A stretch of DNA of 64,000 nucleotides from Thioalkalivibrio sp. (GTDB lineage: Bacteria; Pseudomonadota; Gammaproteobacteria; Ectothiorhodospirales; Ectothiorhodospiraceae): the NCBI GenBank assembly GCA_007116035.1, contig SKJG01000066.1, forward strand, positions 1 through 64,000, in the 5' to 3' direction. The position numbers and the translations under genes are program-made. Below the pieces are notes generated by a model that was not told where the DNA came from, did no database searches, and saw only the letters and a program-made list of their open reading frames with translations. The stretch's first letter is position 1; the number at the start of each line of letters is the position of its first letter. Below, piece after piece: positions 38,695 through 51,114 of this stretch.

Positions 38695-41286
38695 ATGAGC
38701 AAAAACCTCGTCATTGTGGAATCGCCTGCCAAGGCCAAGACCATCGGCAAGTACCTGGGCCCGGAATTCACCGTGCTCGCTTCCTATGGTCACGTGCGCG
38801 ACCTGGTGCCCAAGGAAGGAGCGGTGGATCCCGAAGCCGGGTTCCGCATGAACTACGAAGTGATCGAACGCAACGAGAAGCAGGTACAGGCCATCGCCAA
38901 GGCGCTGAAGCCCGCGGACACCTTGATCCTCGCGACTGACCCCGACCGTGAAGGCGAGGCCATCTCCTGGCACCTGCTCGAGATCCTGCGTGAACGCGGC
39001 CTGCTCGGGGACCGGCCGGTCAAACGGGTGGTCTTCCACGAGATCACGCAGAAGGCGATCCAGGATGCGGTCGCCCACCCGCGCACCCTGTCGCTGGACC
39101 TGATCAACGCGCAGCAGGCTCGGCGCGCACTCGACTACCTGGTCGGCTTCAACCTTTCCCCGTTGCTGTGGCGCAAGATCAAGCGCGGCCTTTCGGCAGG
39201 CCGCGTGCAGAGCCCGGCGCTGCGCATGATCTGCGAGCGCGAGGACGAGATCGAGCGCTTCGAGGCGCGCGAGTACTGGACCATCGACGCCCGGGCCGAA
39301 CGCGAGAAGCAGCCCTTCACCGCGCGCCTGACGCATTTCGACGGCCGGAAACTGGACCAGTTCGACCTGAACGCCGACACGCTCGCCAACGACGCCCGTC
39401 GCCGTCTGCTCGACGCGGCCGAAGGCCGACTGCGCGTCGCGTCGGTCGAGAAGAAGCAGCGCAAGCGCAATCCGGCCGCACCGTTCACTACGTCCACACT
39501 GCAGCAGGAGGCGTCGCGCAAGCTGGGCTTCACCGCCAGCCGCACCATGCGCGTCGCGCAGCAACTGTACGAGGGCATCGATCTGGGCAGCGGCGCGATC
39601 GGCCTGATCACCTACATGCGGACCGACTCGGTCACACTCGCGGGCGAGGCCATTGCCGAGATGCGGGGGCTGATCAGCGAGCGCTACGGCGCCAACAATC
39701 TCCCCTCCAGCCCGCGCCAGTACAAGACCAAGTCCAAGAACGCCCAGGAGGCGCACGAGGCGATCCGCCCCACCTCCGTGCGGAGGCTGCCGGAAGAGAT
39801 CCGCAACCGGATGACCTCAGACCAGGCCCGGCTGTACGACCTGATCTGGAAGCGTACCGTCGCCTGCCAGATGGTCCATGCAACCTTCGACACCGTCGCC
39901 GCCGACCTCGTGCCGGGCGATACCACCCATCGCTTCCGGGCCACCGGTTCGACCCTGCGCCACGCGGGCTTCATCGCCGTGTACCAGGAGGGTCGCGACG
40001 AGGCGGGGAAGGACGACGACGAGGACCGCCGTCTGCCGGAACTGTCCGAAGGCATGGTCGTGGACCTGCTCGACGTCAGCGCGGACCAGCATTTCACCGA
40101 ACCGCCACCGCGCTACACCGAGGCAAGCCTGGTCAAGACCCTCGAGGAGTACGGCATCGGACGGCCGTCGACCTATGCCAGCATCATCTCGACCCTGCAG
40201 TCGCGCGAATATGTCGAGATGGACGGGAAGCGCTTCCTGCCCACCGACATCGGCAGGATTGTGAACAGCTTCCTGACCCAGCATTTCACCCGTTACGTCG
40301 ACTACGACTTCACCGCGAAGCTGGAGGACGAACTGGACGAAATTGCCCGCGGGGAAAAGGAATGGGTACCGGTGCTCGAACGTTTCTGGACCGGTTTCCG
40401 GGAACAGGTGGAAGACAAGGCCGCCAGTGTGACCCGGGCGGAGGCCGTGCAGTCGCGTGACCTGGGCACCGACCCGAAGAGCGGCCGCCCGGTCAGCGTG
40501 CGTATGGGCCGCTTCGGTCCGATCGTGCAGATCGGCACCAAGGACGACGAGGAGAAGCCGCGCTTCGCGGGCCTGCTGCCCGGACAGAAGATGGACCACG
40601 TGACGCTGGACGAGGCCCTGACCCTGTTTCAGCTCCCGCGCGAGCTGGGCGAGACCGCCGACGGCGAGCCGGTGCAGGTCAATGTGGGCCGCTTCGGCCC
40701 TTACGTGAAGTATGGCCGCAAGTTCGCCTCCCTCGGGCCCGACGACGACGTCTGGACCGTGGAACTGCCGCGTGCGCTTGAGATCATCGCCGAGAAACAG
40801 GCGATGGACGCCCAGAAGTACATCAAGTCCTTCCCTGCTGAGGGCATCGAGGTGATCAATGGGCGTTACGGCCCGTACATCACCGATGGCAAGAAGAACG
40901 CAAAGATCCCGAAGGACCAGGAGCCGACGGCCCTGACACTGGAGCAATGCCAGGAATTGCTTGCGTCCGCCCCGGAGCGCCGCGGTCGAAAGACCGCGAA
41001 GGGCGGCGCGAAGGCTACTGGCAAGGCTGCCGGCAAGACAGCCGCCGCAAAGACGAAGAAGGCCGGCGAGACCAAGGCCAAGGCAAACGGTACCACCAAG
41101 GCCGGGACCGCAAAGACGGCGACCAAGAAGGCGACTGCGGGCACACCAACCTCCAAGAAACCCGCCGCCAGGAAACCTGCAGCCAAAACGACTGCGGCAA
41201 AGAAGACCTCCAAGCCGGCTGGCGCCAGAAAGGCGGGCGGCTCCCCGCGTTCCGGCGGCGGCCCGCGCGTCGTCGACGGCCGCTAG
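38695..41286 (+). CDS. topA: DNA topoisomerase I with Lys/Ala-rich C-terminal tail
   Basis: MSKNLVIVESPAKAKTIGKYLG...; Toprim, GLITYMRTDSV active site, RFGPYVKYG repeats, basic tail. Confidence 0.97.
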   Translation: MSKNLVIVESPAKAKTIGKYLGPEFTVLASYGHVRDLVPKEGAVDPEAGFRMNYEVIERNEKQVQAIAKALKPADTLILATDPDREGEAISWHLLEILRERGLLGDRPVKRVVFHEITQKAIQDAVAHPRTLSLDLINAQQARRALDYLVGFNLSPLLWRKIKRGLSAGRVQSPALRMICEREDEIERFEAREYWTIDARAEREKQPFTARLTHFDGRKLDQFDLNADTLANDARRRLLDAAEGRLRVASVEKKQRKRNPAAPFTTSTLQQEASRKLGFTASRTMRVAQQLYEGIDLGSGAIGLITYMRTDSVTLAGEAIAEMRGLISERYGANNLPSSPRQYKTKSKNAQEAHEAIRPTSVRRLPEEIRNRMTSDQARLYDLIWKRTVACQMVHATFDTVAADLVPGDTTHRFRATGSTLRHAGFIAVYQEGRDEAGKDDDEDRRLPELSEGMVVDLLDVSADQHFTEPPPRYTEASLVKTLEEYGIGRPSTYASIISTLQSREYVEMDGKRFLPTDIGRIVNSFLTQHFTRYVDYDFTAKLEDELDEIARGEKEWVPVLERFWTGFREQVEDKAASVTRAEAVQSRDLGTDPKSGRPVSVRMGRFGPIVQIGTKDDEEKPRFAGLLPGQKMDHVTLDEALTLFQLPRELGETADGEPVQVNVGRFGPYVKYGRKFASLGPDDDVWTVELPRALEIIAEKQAMDAQKYIKSFPAEGIEVINGRYGPYITDGKKNAKIPKDQEPTALTLEQCQELLASAPERRGRKTAKGGAKATGKAAGKTAAAKTKKAGETKAKANGTTKAGTAKTATKKATAGTPTSKKPAARKPAAKTTAAKKTSKPAGARKAGGSPRSGGGPRVVDGR

Positions 41287-41319
41287 ACCCGAACCGGCCG
41301 AGCGCAGGGATCCGCGTCG

Positions 41320-41952
41320 ATGCCCCCGAATCAACCGGTCCGGCAAACCCTGATCAGCGGTGACATCGGGACGGTCGCCAGCATCCTCCGCAAGGGGGGC
41401 GTGGTTGCCTACCCGACCGAGGCCGTGTTCGGACTCGGCTGCCGCCCGTCCGATCCCTCGGCCTGCGAACGGGTGCTGACGCTCAAGAACCGGACGGCCG
41501 ACAAAGGCCTGATCGTGATCACCGACGATCTGGCGCGCATCGCTTATTGGCTGGAGCCAGTACCGGAGGAGCTGCAGGCGCGCGCCGAGGCCACCTGGCC
41601 CGGACCACACACCTGGCTTTGGCCCGCGCGGGCCAGTTGCCCTCCCTGGCTGCGCGGCGCGCACACCCGGCTGGCGGTGCGGGTCACCGCCCATCCCGGC
41701 GTCAGGGCGCTCTGCGCGGCCGCCGGCTCGGCGCTGGTCTCGACCAGCGCCAACCTCTCCGGGGAGCCGCCCTGTCGCGACAGTGCCTGTGTACGGGCAG
41801 GGTTCGGCGGGCGGATCGACGCCATCCTGGACCTGCGCTGCGAGGGGGCCGACGCGCCGAGCACGATACGCGATATCCTCACCGGCGCCTGGATCCGCGG
41901 CGGTCCGCAGTCCACCCCGGAAACGGGGCACTCCACAGCGGCTGACCCGTGA
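41320..41952 (+). CDS. tsaC: Threonylcarbamoyl-AMP synthase (YrdC/Sua5 domain)
   Basis: GGVVAYPTEAVFGLGCRPSDPSACERVLTLKNRTADKGLIVI...ALVSTSANLSGEPPCRD. Confidence 0.93.
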   Translation: MPPNQPVRQTLISGDIGTVASILRKGGVVAYPTEAVFGLGCRPSDPSACERVLTLKNRTADKGLIVITDDLARIAYWLEPVPEELQARAEATWPGPHTWLWPARASCPPWLRGAHTRLAVRVTAHPGVRALCAAAGSALVSTSANLSGEPPCRDSACVRAGFGGRIDAILDLRCEGADAPSTIRDILTGAWIRGGPQSTPETGHSTAADP

Positions 41953-41967
41953 AGCCGGGAACGCTGA

Positions 41968-44779
<2,812 letters not shown>

Positions 44780-44854
44780 GGGCCGTTCATGCCCCGTTCA
44801 ATGGTATGGTTCCAGTATTCAGGTTCAAAACGTCCCATTTACGAGGAAAGGATC

Positions 44855-45517
44855 ATGCGTAAGCTTTCGCTTCTGGCCCTGGTCGGTCTGCTCGTCTTTG
44901 TGACCGGTTGCACGACACTGGACCCGTACACGCGCGACGAGCGGGTTTCGCGTACCGCGGCCGGCGCCGGTATCGGTGCAGCGGCCGGGGCCATCATCGG
45001 CAGCATCACCAGCAGCCGCAACCGGACCCAGCGCGCGATGATCGGCGCCGGCATCGGTGCCCTTGCGGGCGGCGCAATCGGCCACTACATGGACCAGCAG
45101 GAAACCGAACTGCGCCAGGAACTCGAGGGGACGGGCGTGAGCGTGACCCGCGTCGGTGACAACCTCGTCCTCAACATGCCCGGGCACATTACCTTCGACG
45201 TCGATCGCACCGAGATCAAGCCGGAGTTCCAGCGGGTTCTCGACTCGGTGGTGCTGGTGCTGAACAAGTACGAGCAGACCGGTATCGAGGTCGCCGGGCA
45301 TACCGACAGCACGGGCTCGGTGCAGTACAACATGGACCTGTCCGAACGGCGGGCCCAGAGTGTGGGTCACGCACTGACCGTCCGGGGCGTGAACCGGGTC
45401 AGGATCGCCACCATCGGCCTGGGGCCGCACCAGCCCATCGCGACCAACGAGACCGCTGCAGGCCGGGCGATGAACCGGCGGGTCGAATTGACCCTGTTCC
45501 CGCTGACCACGGGTTGA
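44855..45517 (+). CDS. OmpA-family lipoprotein with glycine-zipper domain
   Basis: Lipobox FVTGC; RTAAGAGIGAAAGAIIGSI...AMIGAGIGALAGGAIGHYMD; OmpA motif VAGHTDSTGSVQYNMDLSERRAQSV. Confidence 0.92.
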   Translation: MRKLSLLALVGLLVFVTGCTTLDPYTRDERVSRTAAGAGIGAAAGAIIGSITSSRNRTQRAMIGAGIGALAGGAIGHYMDQQETELRQELEGTGVSVTRVGDNLVLNMPGHITFDVDRTEIKPEFQRVLDSVVLVLNKYEQTGIEVAGHTDSTGSVQYNMDLSERRAQSVGHALTVRGVNRVRIATIGLGPHQPIATNETAAGRAMNRRVELTLFPLTTG

Positions 45518-45603
45518 TGCCCCGGGAGCATGTCGCTTGGGCTAACTCTCATGGCCTCGGAGCGCGCCACCCCAAATGATGACAGCACAAGCGCCTGTGG
45601 AGT

Positions 45604-45685
45604 GCGGCGGCTTGCCGCCGCTCTGGGGAGTTGAGTCAGCCCATACACCGAATAGCGGGAGCAAGTTCCCGCACTCCATCAACGG
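45604..45685. repeat. Composite BIME-like element, copy B
   Basis: GCGGCGGCTTGCCGCCGC, then about 34 bp later GCGGGAGCAAGTTCCCGCACTCCAT; same order and spacing as copy A at 15669. Confidence 0.75.
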
Positions 45686-45754
45686 GGGCGTAGGGGCGGG
45701 CGTGACCGTGATTTTCACATTAAGCTTGGCGCTCCGCCCATCCCCTGGTCCCAG

Positions 45755-46624
45755 ATGACTCCGCGTGAGCGCCTCGGCGAATATGCCCGGCTGATCCGGC
45801 TGGATCGTCCGGTTGGCATCTACCTCCTCCTCTGGCCTACGCTCTGGGCCCTGTGGATCGCGGCGGATGGCCTGCCCCCGGTGGACACCCTGTTCATCTT
45901 CGTTGCCGGGGTCGTGCTGATGCGTTCCGCCGGCTGCGCGATCAACGACTTCGCCGACCGCCATATCGACCCCCATGTCGAACGCACCCGCTCCCGTCCG
46001 CTGGCCCGTGGCAGCATCCGCCCCTGGGAGGCGGTCGTCGTCTTCCTGTTCCTCTCGGCAATCGCCTTCCTGCTGGTGCTGCTCACCAACGCGTTGACGG
46101 TGATGTTCGCCCTGGTCGCCGTCACCCTCGCCGCGACCTATCCGTTCATGAAACGCTTCCACAGCCTGCCCCAGGTGCACCTGGGGGCGGCCTTCGCCTG
46201 GGCCGTGCCGATGGCTTTCACGGCCGTCCACAATGAATTCCCGCCACCGATCGCGTGGCTGCTGTTCGTGACCACCTTGACCTGGACCGTGGTCTACGAC
46301 ACCTTCTACGGCATGGTGGACCGGGACTACGATGTGGCCCTGGGCGTGCGTTCCACCGCGATCCTGTTCGGCGAGCAGGATCGCCTGATCACCGGCATCC
46401 TGCAGGTGCTGGTCTGGCTCGGACTCTACCTCGTCGGGCAGCAGGCCGGATTCGGGGGCATCTATCTGGGCACGCTGGTGGTGGTGGCCATGCTGATGTT
46501 CTACCAGCAGTTCCTGATCTTCGACCGGGAGCCCGAGGCCTGCTTTCGGGCCTTTCGCAACAACCACCACCTTGGCCTGGTGGTCCTGGCCGGCATGGTC
46601 GCCGACACGCTGCTGGGCGGTTGA
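45755..46624 (+). CDS. ubiA: 4-hydroxybenzoate octaprenyltransferase
   Basis: YARLIRLDRPVGIYLLLWPTLWALWIAADG...AGCAINDFADRHIDPHVERTRSRPLARG. Confidence 0.96.
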   Translation: MTPRERLGEYARLIRLDRPVGIYLLLWPTLWALWIAADGLPPVDTLFIFVAGVVLMRSAGCAINDFADRHIDPHVERTRSRPLARGSIRPWEAVVVFLFLSAIAFLLVLLTNALTVMFALVAVTLAATYPFMKRFHSLPQVHLGAAFAWAVPMAFTAVHNEFPPPIAWLLFVTTLTWTVVYDTFYGMVDRDYDVALGVRSTAILFGEQDRLITGILQVLVWLGLYLVGQQAGFGGIYLGTLVVVAMLMFYQQFLIFDREPEACFRAFRNNHHLGLVVLAGMVADTLLGG

Positions 46625-46881
46625 GATCCTATGGGTCGCGCGGTGCAGCGAAAACGAACGCTACGCAGGCCCGCTGACACTTATGGTCACTTCTTGCCCA
46701 TCTTGGCCCGTTGGCAGCGTCTGCAGTAGCGGCAAACCGTGACGCGTCGCGTATTCCCGCTCCACGGCACGCCATGTGCTTACAATGGAAGGATGAGCGC
46801 GGGCGCCAGACGCGGGCAACGATGCCGGCGGTCACATGGCCGGCCTGTGCGGATACTTGACACGCAGAGGGGAAGCGTTGA

Positions 46882-48018
46882 ATGGAATCCTTCGGCAGAA
46901 ATGGGCGGGATCCGAAGATCGTAGCCATCGGGGGCGGTACGGGGACCTCGACGATACTCCAGGGACTCAAGGAGCACACGGCGAACCTGACCGCGATCGT
47001 CACCATGTTCGACAGTGGTGGCAGCACCGGCCTCCTGCGGCGAGACTACGGCCTACCCCCCTTTGGCGACCTGCGCCAATGCCTCCTCGCCCTCGGCGGG
47101 GTCAACGACGGCACGCGCCCGATTCGCGACGCACTGGAGTTCCGCTTCGGCGGAGAGTCCAGCTTGAACGGTCATAGCGTCGGCAACCTCTTCATGGCCG
47201 CCCTGGTCAGCCTCAGCGACGACCTGGAAAGCTGCATCGACCAGCTTTCCCGGATCCTGCAGGTTCAGGGCCGTGTGCTTCCCGTGACACTGGGCAAGGC
47301 CGACCTCTGCGCCGAACTGGAGGACGGCCGGATCATTCATGGCGAATCGCACATCGATCTCAGAACCGCGCCTCTTCCGCGCATCAAGCGAATATTCCTG
47401 GATAACGAGGTCGAACCCAATCCCCATGCCGTGCAGGCCATCGCGGAGGCCGATGCCGTCGTCATTGGTCCAGGGGATCTCTATACGAGCATCCTTCCGG
47501 TCTTTCTGGTCAAGGGAATGGCCGAGGCGTTATCCACCTCCAGGGCCACCCGGATCTATGTCTGCAATCTGATGACGAAGCTGGGCGAGACCGACGACTT
47601 CAAGGCGTCGGATTTCCTGCGCGAGCTGGAGTGTTACACAGGCGGCGGACATCTGGACTGGGCCATCGTCAACACCTCCGTCCCTGGTGGCACCATCCAG
47701 GCCACCTACGATGAAGAAGGCGCGCAGTTGGTGGAAGCCGACCTGGATGCTCTCGGCCACTGTGTGAATGGCATCTTCGCCTCGTCGTTCGCCACCGATG
47801 ATCTTCCGCTCCGTCACGCGCCTGACGTGGTCGGCCAGGCGGTGCTGCAGATCGTGCGCGCGGGCCGCGTGGGGCGATGCCACCGGACGGACCGCCCTGC
47901 CCGTGGCAATGGGCACCGCCCTGTGCCTGCAAAGCCCGGCTTGCCAACCGTCGTAAAATTTGCTGGACAAGCCGTGAAGGATACGGCGCCCACGCCACGC
48001 AGGCAGTCGTCGGAGTGA
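46882..48018 (+). CDS. YvcK/CofD-like family protein
   Basis: IVAIGGGTGTSTILQGLKEHTANLTAIVTMFDSGGSTGLLRRDYGLPPFGDLRQCLLAL...VVIGPGDLYTSILPVFLVKGMAEAL. Confidence 0.92.
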   Translation: MESFGRNGRDPKIVAIGGGTGTSTILQGLKEHTANLTAIVTMFDSGGSTGLLRRDYGLPPFGDLRQCLLALGGVNDGTRPIRDALEFRFGGESSLNGHSVGNLFMAALVSLSDDLESCIDQLSRILQVQGRVLPVTLGKADLCAELEDGRIIHGESHIDLRTAPLPRIKRIFLDNEVEPNPHAVQAIAEADAVVIGPGDLYTSILPVFLVKGMAEALSTSRATRIYVCNLMTKLGETDDFKASDFLRELECYTGGGHLDWAIVNTSVPGGTIQATYDEEGAQLVEADLDALGHCVNGIFASSFATDDLPLRHAPDVVGQAVLQIVRAGRVGRCHRTDRPARGNGHRPVPAKPGLPTVVKFAGQAVKDTAPTPRRQSSE

Positions 48019-48062
48019 CTCGAACCCGCCCGTTTCCCCCTGGAGTAGCACCGGGAGGGAGC

Positions 48063-48191
48063 TCACTGCACGCGAAAAGCCTCGTGACAGGCGACACACC
48101 GTGCGGTAACGCATGCCCGAGCCGGCCGGACGTCGCCGACGGCCGAAGCGTCTGCGGCACCTGTTCGTAGCGTTTCGATGGGTAACCCATG
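48063..48191 (-). pseudogene. Possible remnant of the C-terminal region of a cytochrome c'-like protein
   Basis: Open frame ...ETLRTGAADASAVGDVRPARACVTARCVACHEAFRVQ*; CxxCH near the end as in cytochrome c'; no start or N-terminal domain. Confidence 0.45.
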
Positions 48192-48211
48192 TCAAATGGG
48201 ACAGGGTGCAG

Positions 48212-49126
48212 CTATCCCGATTGATCGATGACGCGGCGCAGCTCGGCGATGTGCGCCGGGCCCACTTCGCAACAGCCGCCTACAATCGAGGCGCCGACAT
48301 CCAGCCAGCGTCGCGCGTGTTCGGCATAGCGCGCCGGGGTCAACTCTTCGCGCCGGTCGGGCACGTTGGCACCGTCTGCAACCTCGAATCCCGCCTCGAT
48401 CGCGCTAAAACCGTTGGCATAGGCGCCAAACGCGCGGCCGGCGTGTTCGGCAAGCGCTGGCAGCGCCGCCTCGACGCTTTCAGGCATCGAACAGTTGAAC
48501 AGCAAGGCCTCGACCTCGACCCCGTCCAGCGACTCGACCGCTTCCCGCACGGTTTCGCCGCTTCGCAGCAGCCCGCTGCCGTCGTCGGCGACCGTCCACG
48601 AGACCCATACCGGCAGGCCGGTCGACGCAGCACCGCGGGCTGCTGCCAGCGCCTCCGCGGCAGTCGACATCGTCTCGCAGATGAACAAGTCGACGTATTC
48701 GGCAAGGATCACAGCCTGCTCGCGGTACAGCGGCTCGATTTCCTCCAGCGGTCGGACCCGATCCGGCCGGTAGCTGCCGTGGATCGGCGGCAGTGATCCG
48801 GCAACAAGCACTTCGCGGTCGGCTTCGTCGGCCGCCTGGCGCGCCAGCTTGCCTGCGGCCCGGTTGCAGCGCACGAAACCGTCTTCGATGTCCGCAGAAT
48901 CCAGCCGCCGGCGAGTTGCGGCATACGAGTTGGCCGTGATGACGTCGGCTCCCGCAATGATGAAATCACGGTGCACAGTGACCACCGCCTCCGGGTGGTC
49001 GACCAGCGCCCGGGCCGACCAGAGACCGTCGCTAGTCTCAAGGCCACGTGCGGCCAGTTCCTGGCCCATACCGCCGTCCAGGAGAATTGTTTGCCCGTCC
49101 TGCAAATTACGTGTCGATGCTTTCAT
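48212..49126 (-). CDS. Homocysteine S-methyltransferase family protein
   Basis: ILLDGGMGQELAARGLETSDGLWSARALVDHPEAVVTVHRDFIIAGADVITANSYAA...VGGCCEVGPAHIAEL zinc-ligand motif. Confidence 0.92.
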   Translation of the reverse strand: MKASTRNLQDGQTILLDGGMGQELAARGLETSDGLWSARALVDHPEAVVTVHRDFIIAGADVITANSYAATRRRLDSADIEDGFVRCNRAAGKLARQAADEADREVLVAGSLPPIHGSYRPDRVRPLEEIEPLYREQAVILAEYVDLFICETMSTAAEALAAARGAASTGLPVWVSWTVADDGSGLLRSGETVREAVESLDGVEVEALLFNCSMPESVEAALPALAEHAGRAFGAYANGFSAIEAGFEVADGANVPDRREELTPARYAEHARRWLDVGASIVGGCCEVGPAHIAELRRVIDQSG

Positions 49127-49526
49127 GATGTAAATCCGTTGAATTTCAAGCTCATCGTGACACACTCCCGGCGCTGCTGTCCTACTCATGCCGGTCTAAG
49201 CTCAGCGGGTATCTGCGAATCAGGTAGATCCCGCTTCCGACCGTCGAGCAGATCGACCAGCGCGGAACGCTGTTCGGTGCACACACCGCTTGGACCCGAC
49301 GTCGCGTGGATGGCGGAATGTTGTGGTGAGAATGAACCAACACCTGACACGAAAGAGACATTACGTTCTGGTCTTCAGGGTACCCGGCGCACAAAAAACG
49401 ATGAAGCCTGCCTGCATTCGATCACCAAAGAGCGCGCGAGGACTGTCCGCACTGAGCACGACAGCGGACCTTCATCCACCCGGAATGGTCTATACTCCAT
49501 CAATCCGTGGAATACGGGAATGATAC

Positions 49527-49910
49527 GTGCCTCTCTGCGAACACCCATCCGCCGGGACGCCTGACATCCCGCCGACCGAGCTTCTGGTCCATGCGGCCGA
49601 GTTTTTCCGCGCGATGGGTGATCCGGAACGTCTCCGCCTTCTTGCCATGCTTCGGGATGGCGAGCGCTGCGTGGGTGAACTGGTCGGCGAGCAGGACAAA
49701 CTCAGCACCGTTTCGGCGCGGCTACAAGCCCTGCACCGCGCCCGATTGCTGCACCGGCGTCGCGAGGCCCGGCACATCTACTACCGGCTCGCCGACGGGC
49801 ACGTGGCGAGTCTGCTGAACAATGCACTGGAACACGCGGCGGAGCGGCTTGCGCCGCCGGTACAATCCCTTCAGGAGGACGACTTCGATGAGCTGTCAGA
49901 AACACCCTGA
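49527..49910 (+). CDS. ArsR/SmtB-family metalloregulator
   Basis: GTG start; AAEFFRAMGDPERLRLLAMLRDGERCVGELV...ALHRARLLHRRREARHIYYRLADGHVASLLNNALEHAAE; contains DxHx10HxxE. Confidence 0.93.
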   Translation: MPLCEHPSAGTPDIPPTELLVHAAEFFRAMGDPERLRLLAMLRDGERCVGELVGEQDKLSTVSARLQALHRARLLHRRREARHIYYRLADGHVASLLNNALEHAAERLAPPVQSLQEDDFDELSETP

Positions 49911-50235
49911 TCACGATCATGAACATGGCCCGGGTTGCGGGCACACGGCGGTAGAGCACGACGGTCACGTCGATTACCTGCACGACGGGCACCTGCACCA
50001 CCCGCATGGCGACCACGTCGACGAGCACGTGATTCCGGTGACCGCGGCCAACCCCGGTCAATGCACGCCTGCGCATGACTGCGGCGGTCACGAAGCCGGT
50101 CACGTGCATGGGCCGGACTGCGGACACGAAGCCGTTCCGCACGGGGATCATGTCGACTACCTGGTCGACGGCCATCTGCATCATCCCCACGGGGATCACT
50201 GCGACGATCACGGACCGTTGAAGGTGATCGGCTAA
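49888..50235 (+). CDS. Histidine/cysteine-rich putative metal-binding protein (115 aa)
   Basis: MSCQKHPDHDHEHGPGCGHTAVEHDGHVDYLHDGHLHHPHGDHVDEH...; SD TCAGGAGG; overlaps the ArsR gene by 23 bp. Confidence 0.88.
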   Translation: MSCQKHPDHDHEHGPGCGHTAVEHDGHVDYLHDGHLHHPHGDHVDEHVIPVTAANPGQCTPAHDCGGHEAGHVHGPDCGHEAVPHGDHVDYLVDGHLHHPHGDHCDDHGPLKVIG

Positions 50236-50247
50236 GGGCGCCTCCAC

Positions 50248-50273
50248 ACGCCGGCGCCGATTGACGCCGGCGT
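50248..50273. other. GC-rich hairpin between convergent genes
   Basis: ACGCCGGCG-CCGATTGA-CGCCGGCGT, 9-bp stem; no T tract seen. Confidence 0.5.
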
Positions 50274-50338
50274 ACCCTCCGGTCTGCTCGACCGCCTGAG
50301 GCAGATCACAGGGGATGATTGGCACCCAAGGCATTCGC

Positions 50339-51079
50339 TCAGGCGCGGGCCAGCGCCACTGCGCCCACCCAGGCCGCGCCCGCCTTGCGCACCTCGCGCG
50401 CGAGCACAGTGAGCGTCGTCCCCGTCGTCATCACGTCGTCCACCAACAGCACCCGAAGCCCGGAGAGATCTCGCCCCACTGCGAAGGCTCCGCGCAGATT
50501 GACCTTGCGCGCCCGGCGGCTCAGCCCCTGCTGACTGGGCGTGGCGATGATACGCCGGACCGCACGCGCATCCAGACGAAGCCCACGGCTACGGCATAGC
50601 ACCCGCGCCAATTGCTCGGCCTGGTTGAAACCCCTTTGCGCCAACCGCTGCTCGTGCAGGGGCACCGGGATCACGCAATCCACGCCCAGTGTCGCCTCCG
50701 CGGGCAAATGATCGGACAGCAGCCTCGCCAACGGACGCCCGAGCTGCGGCCGCCCCCCACTCTTGTAACCCAGCAACAGCTGGATCAGCGGCCAGGCGTA
50801 GACGAAGGGCACCCAGACCGCATCCAGGGGCGGAGGCGCGCGTTGACAGGCAGGACAGGAACCGGCAGCCGGAAGCGGCTCGGCGCAGGTGGGGCAGGAC
50901 GGCCCCGGCGTCAACAGGTCCGCGGTGCAGGCCGCGCAGATGCCACTGCCGGCCGGGGCCAGGCAGAGCACGCAGCGATCCGGATACAACCATTCCAGGG
51001 TCGCCCCCGCCCAGGAGGAAATCAACCGGATCCCATGACCGGGTGCCGCTATAGGGGATTCTGGGTCCGATACCGGCAC
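50339..51079 (-). CDS. ComF family protein
   Basis: Zn-finger CVLCLAPAGSGICAACTADL...CPTCAEPL...CPAC; PRTase motif VLLVDDVMTTGTTLTVLARE. Confidence 0.94.
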   Translation of the reverse strand: MPVSDPESPIAAPGHGIRLISSWAGATLEWLYPDRCVLCLAPAGSGICAACTADLLTPGPSCPTCAEPLPAAGSCPACQRAPPPLDAVWVPFVYAWPLIQLLLGYKSGGRPQLGRPLARLLSDHLPAEATLGVDCVIPVPLHEQRLAQRGFNQAEQLARVLCRSRGLRLDARAVRRIIATPSQQGLSRRARKVNLRGAFAVGRDLSGLRVLLVDDVMTTGTTLTVLAREVRKAGAAWVGAVALARA

Positions 51080-51114
51080 GGTGCTAAGATGACGGTTTTT
51101 CCGGATGGCCCTTC

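Noticed and set aside
46687-46770. Short minus-strand ORF VPWSGNTRRVTVCRYCRRCQRAKMGKK with CxxCxxC
   Set aside because: 27 aa, GTG start, no clear SD, and a different frame over the same DNA looks equally protein-like; not enough support.
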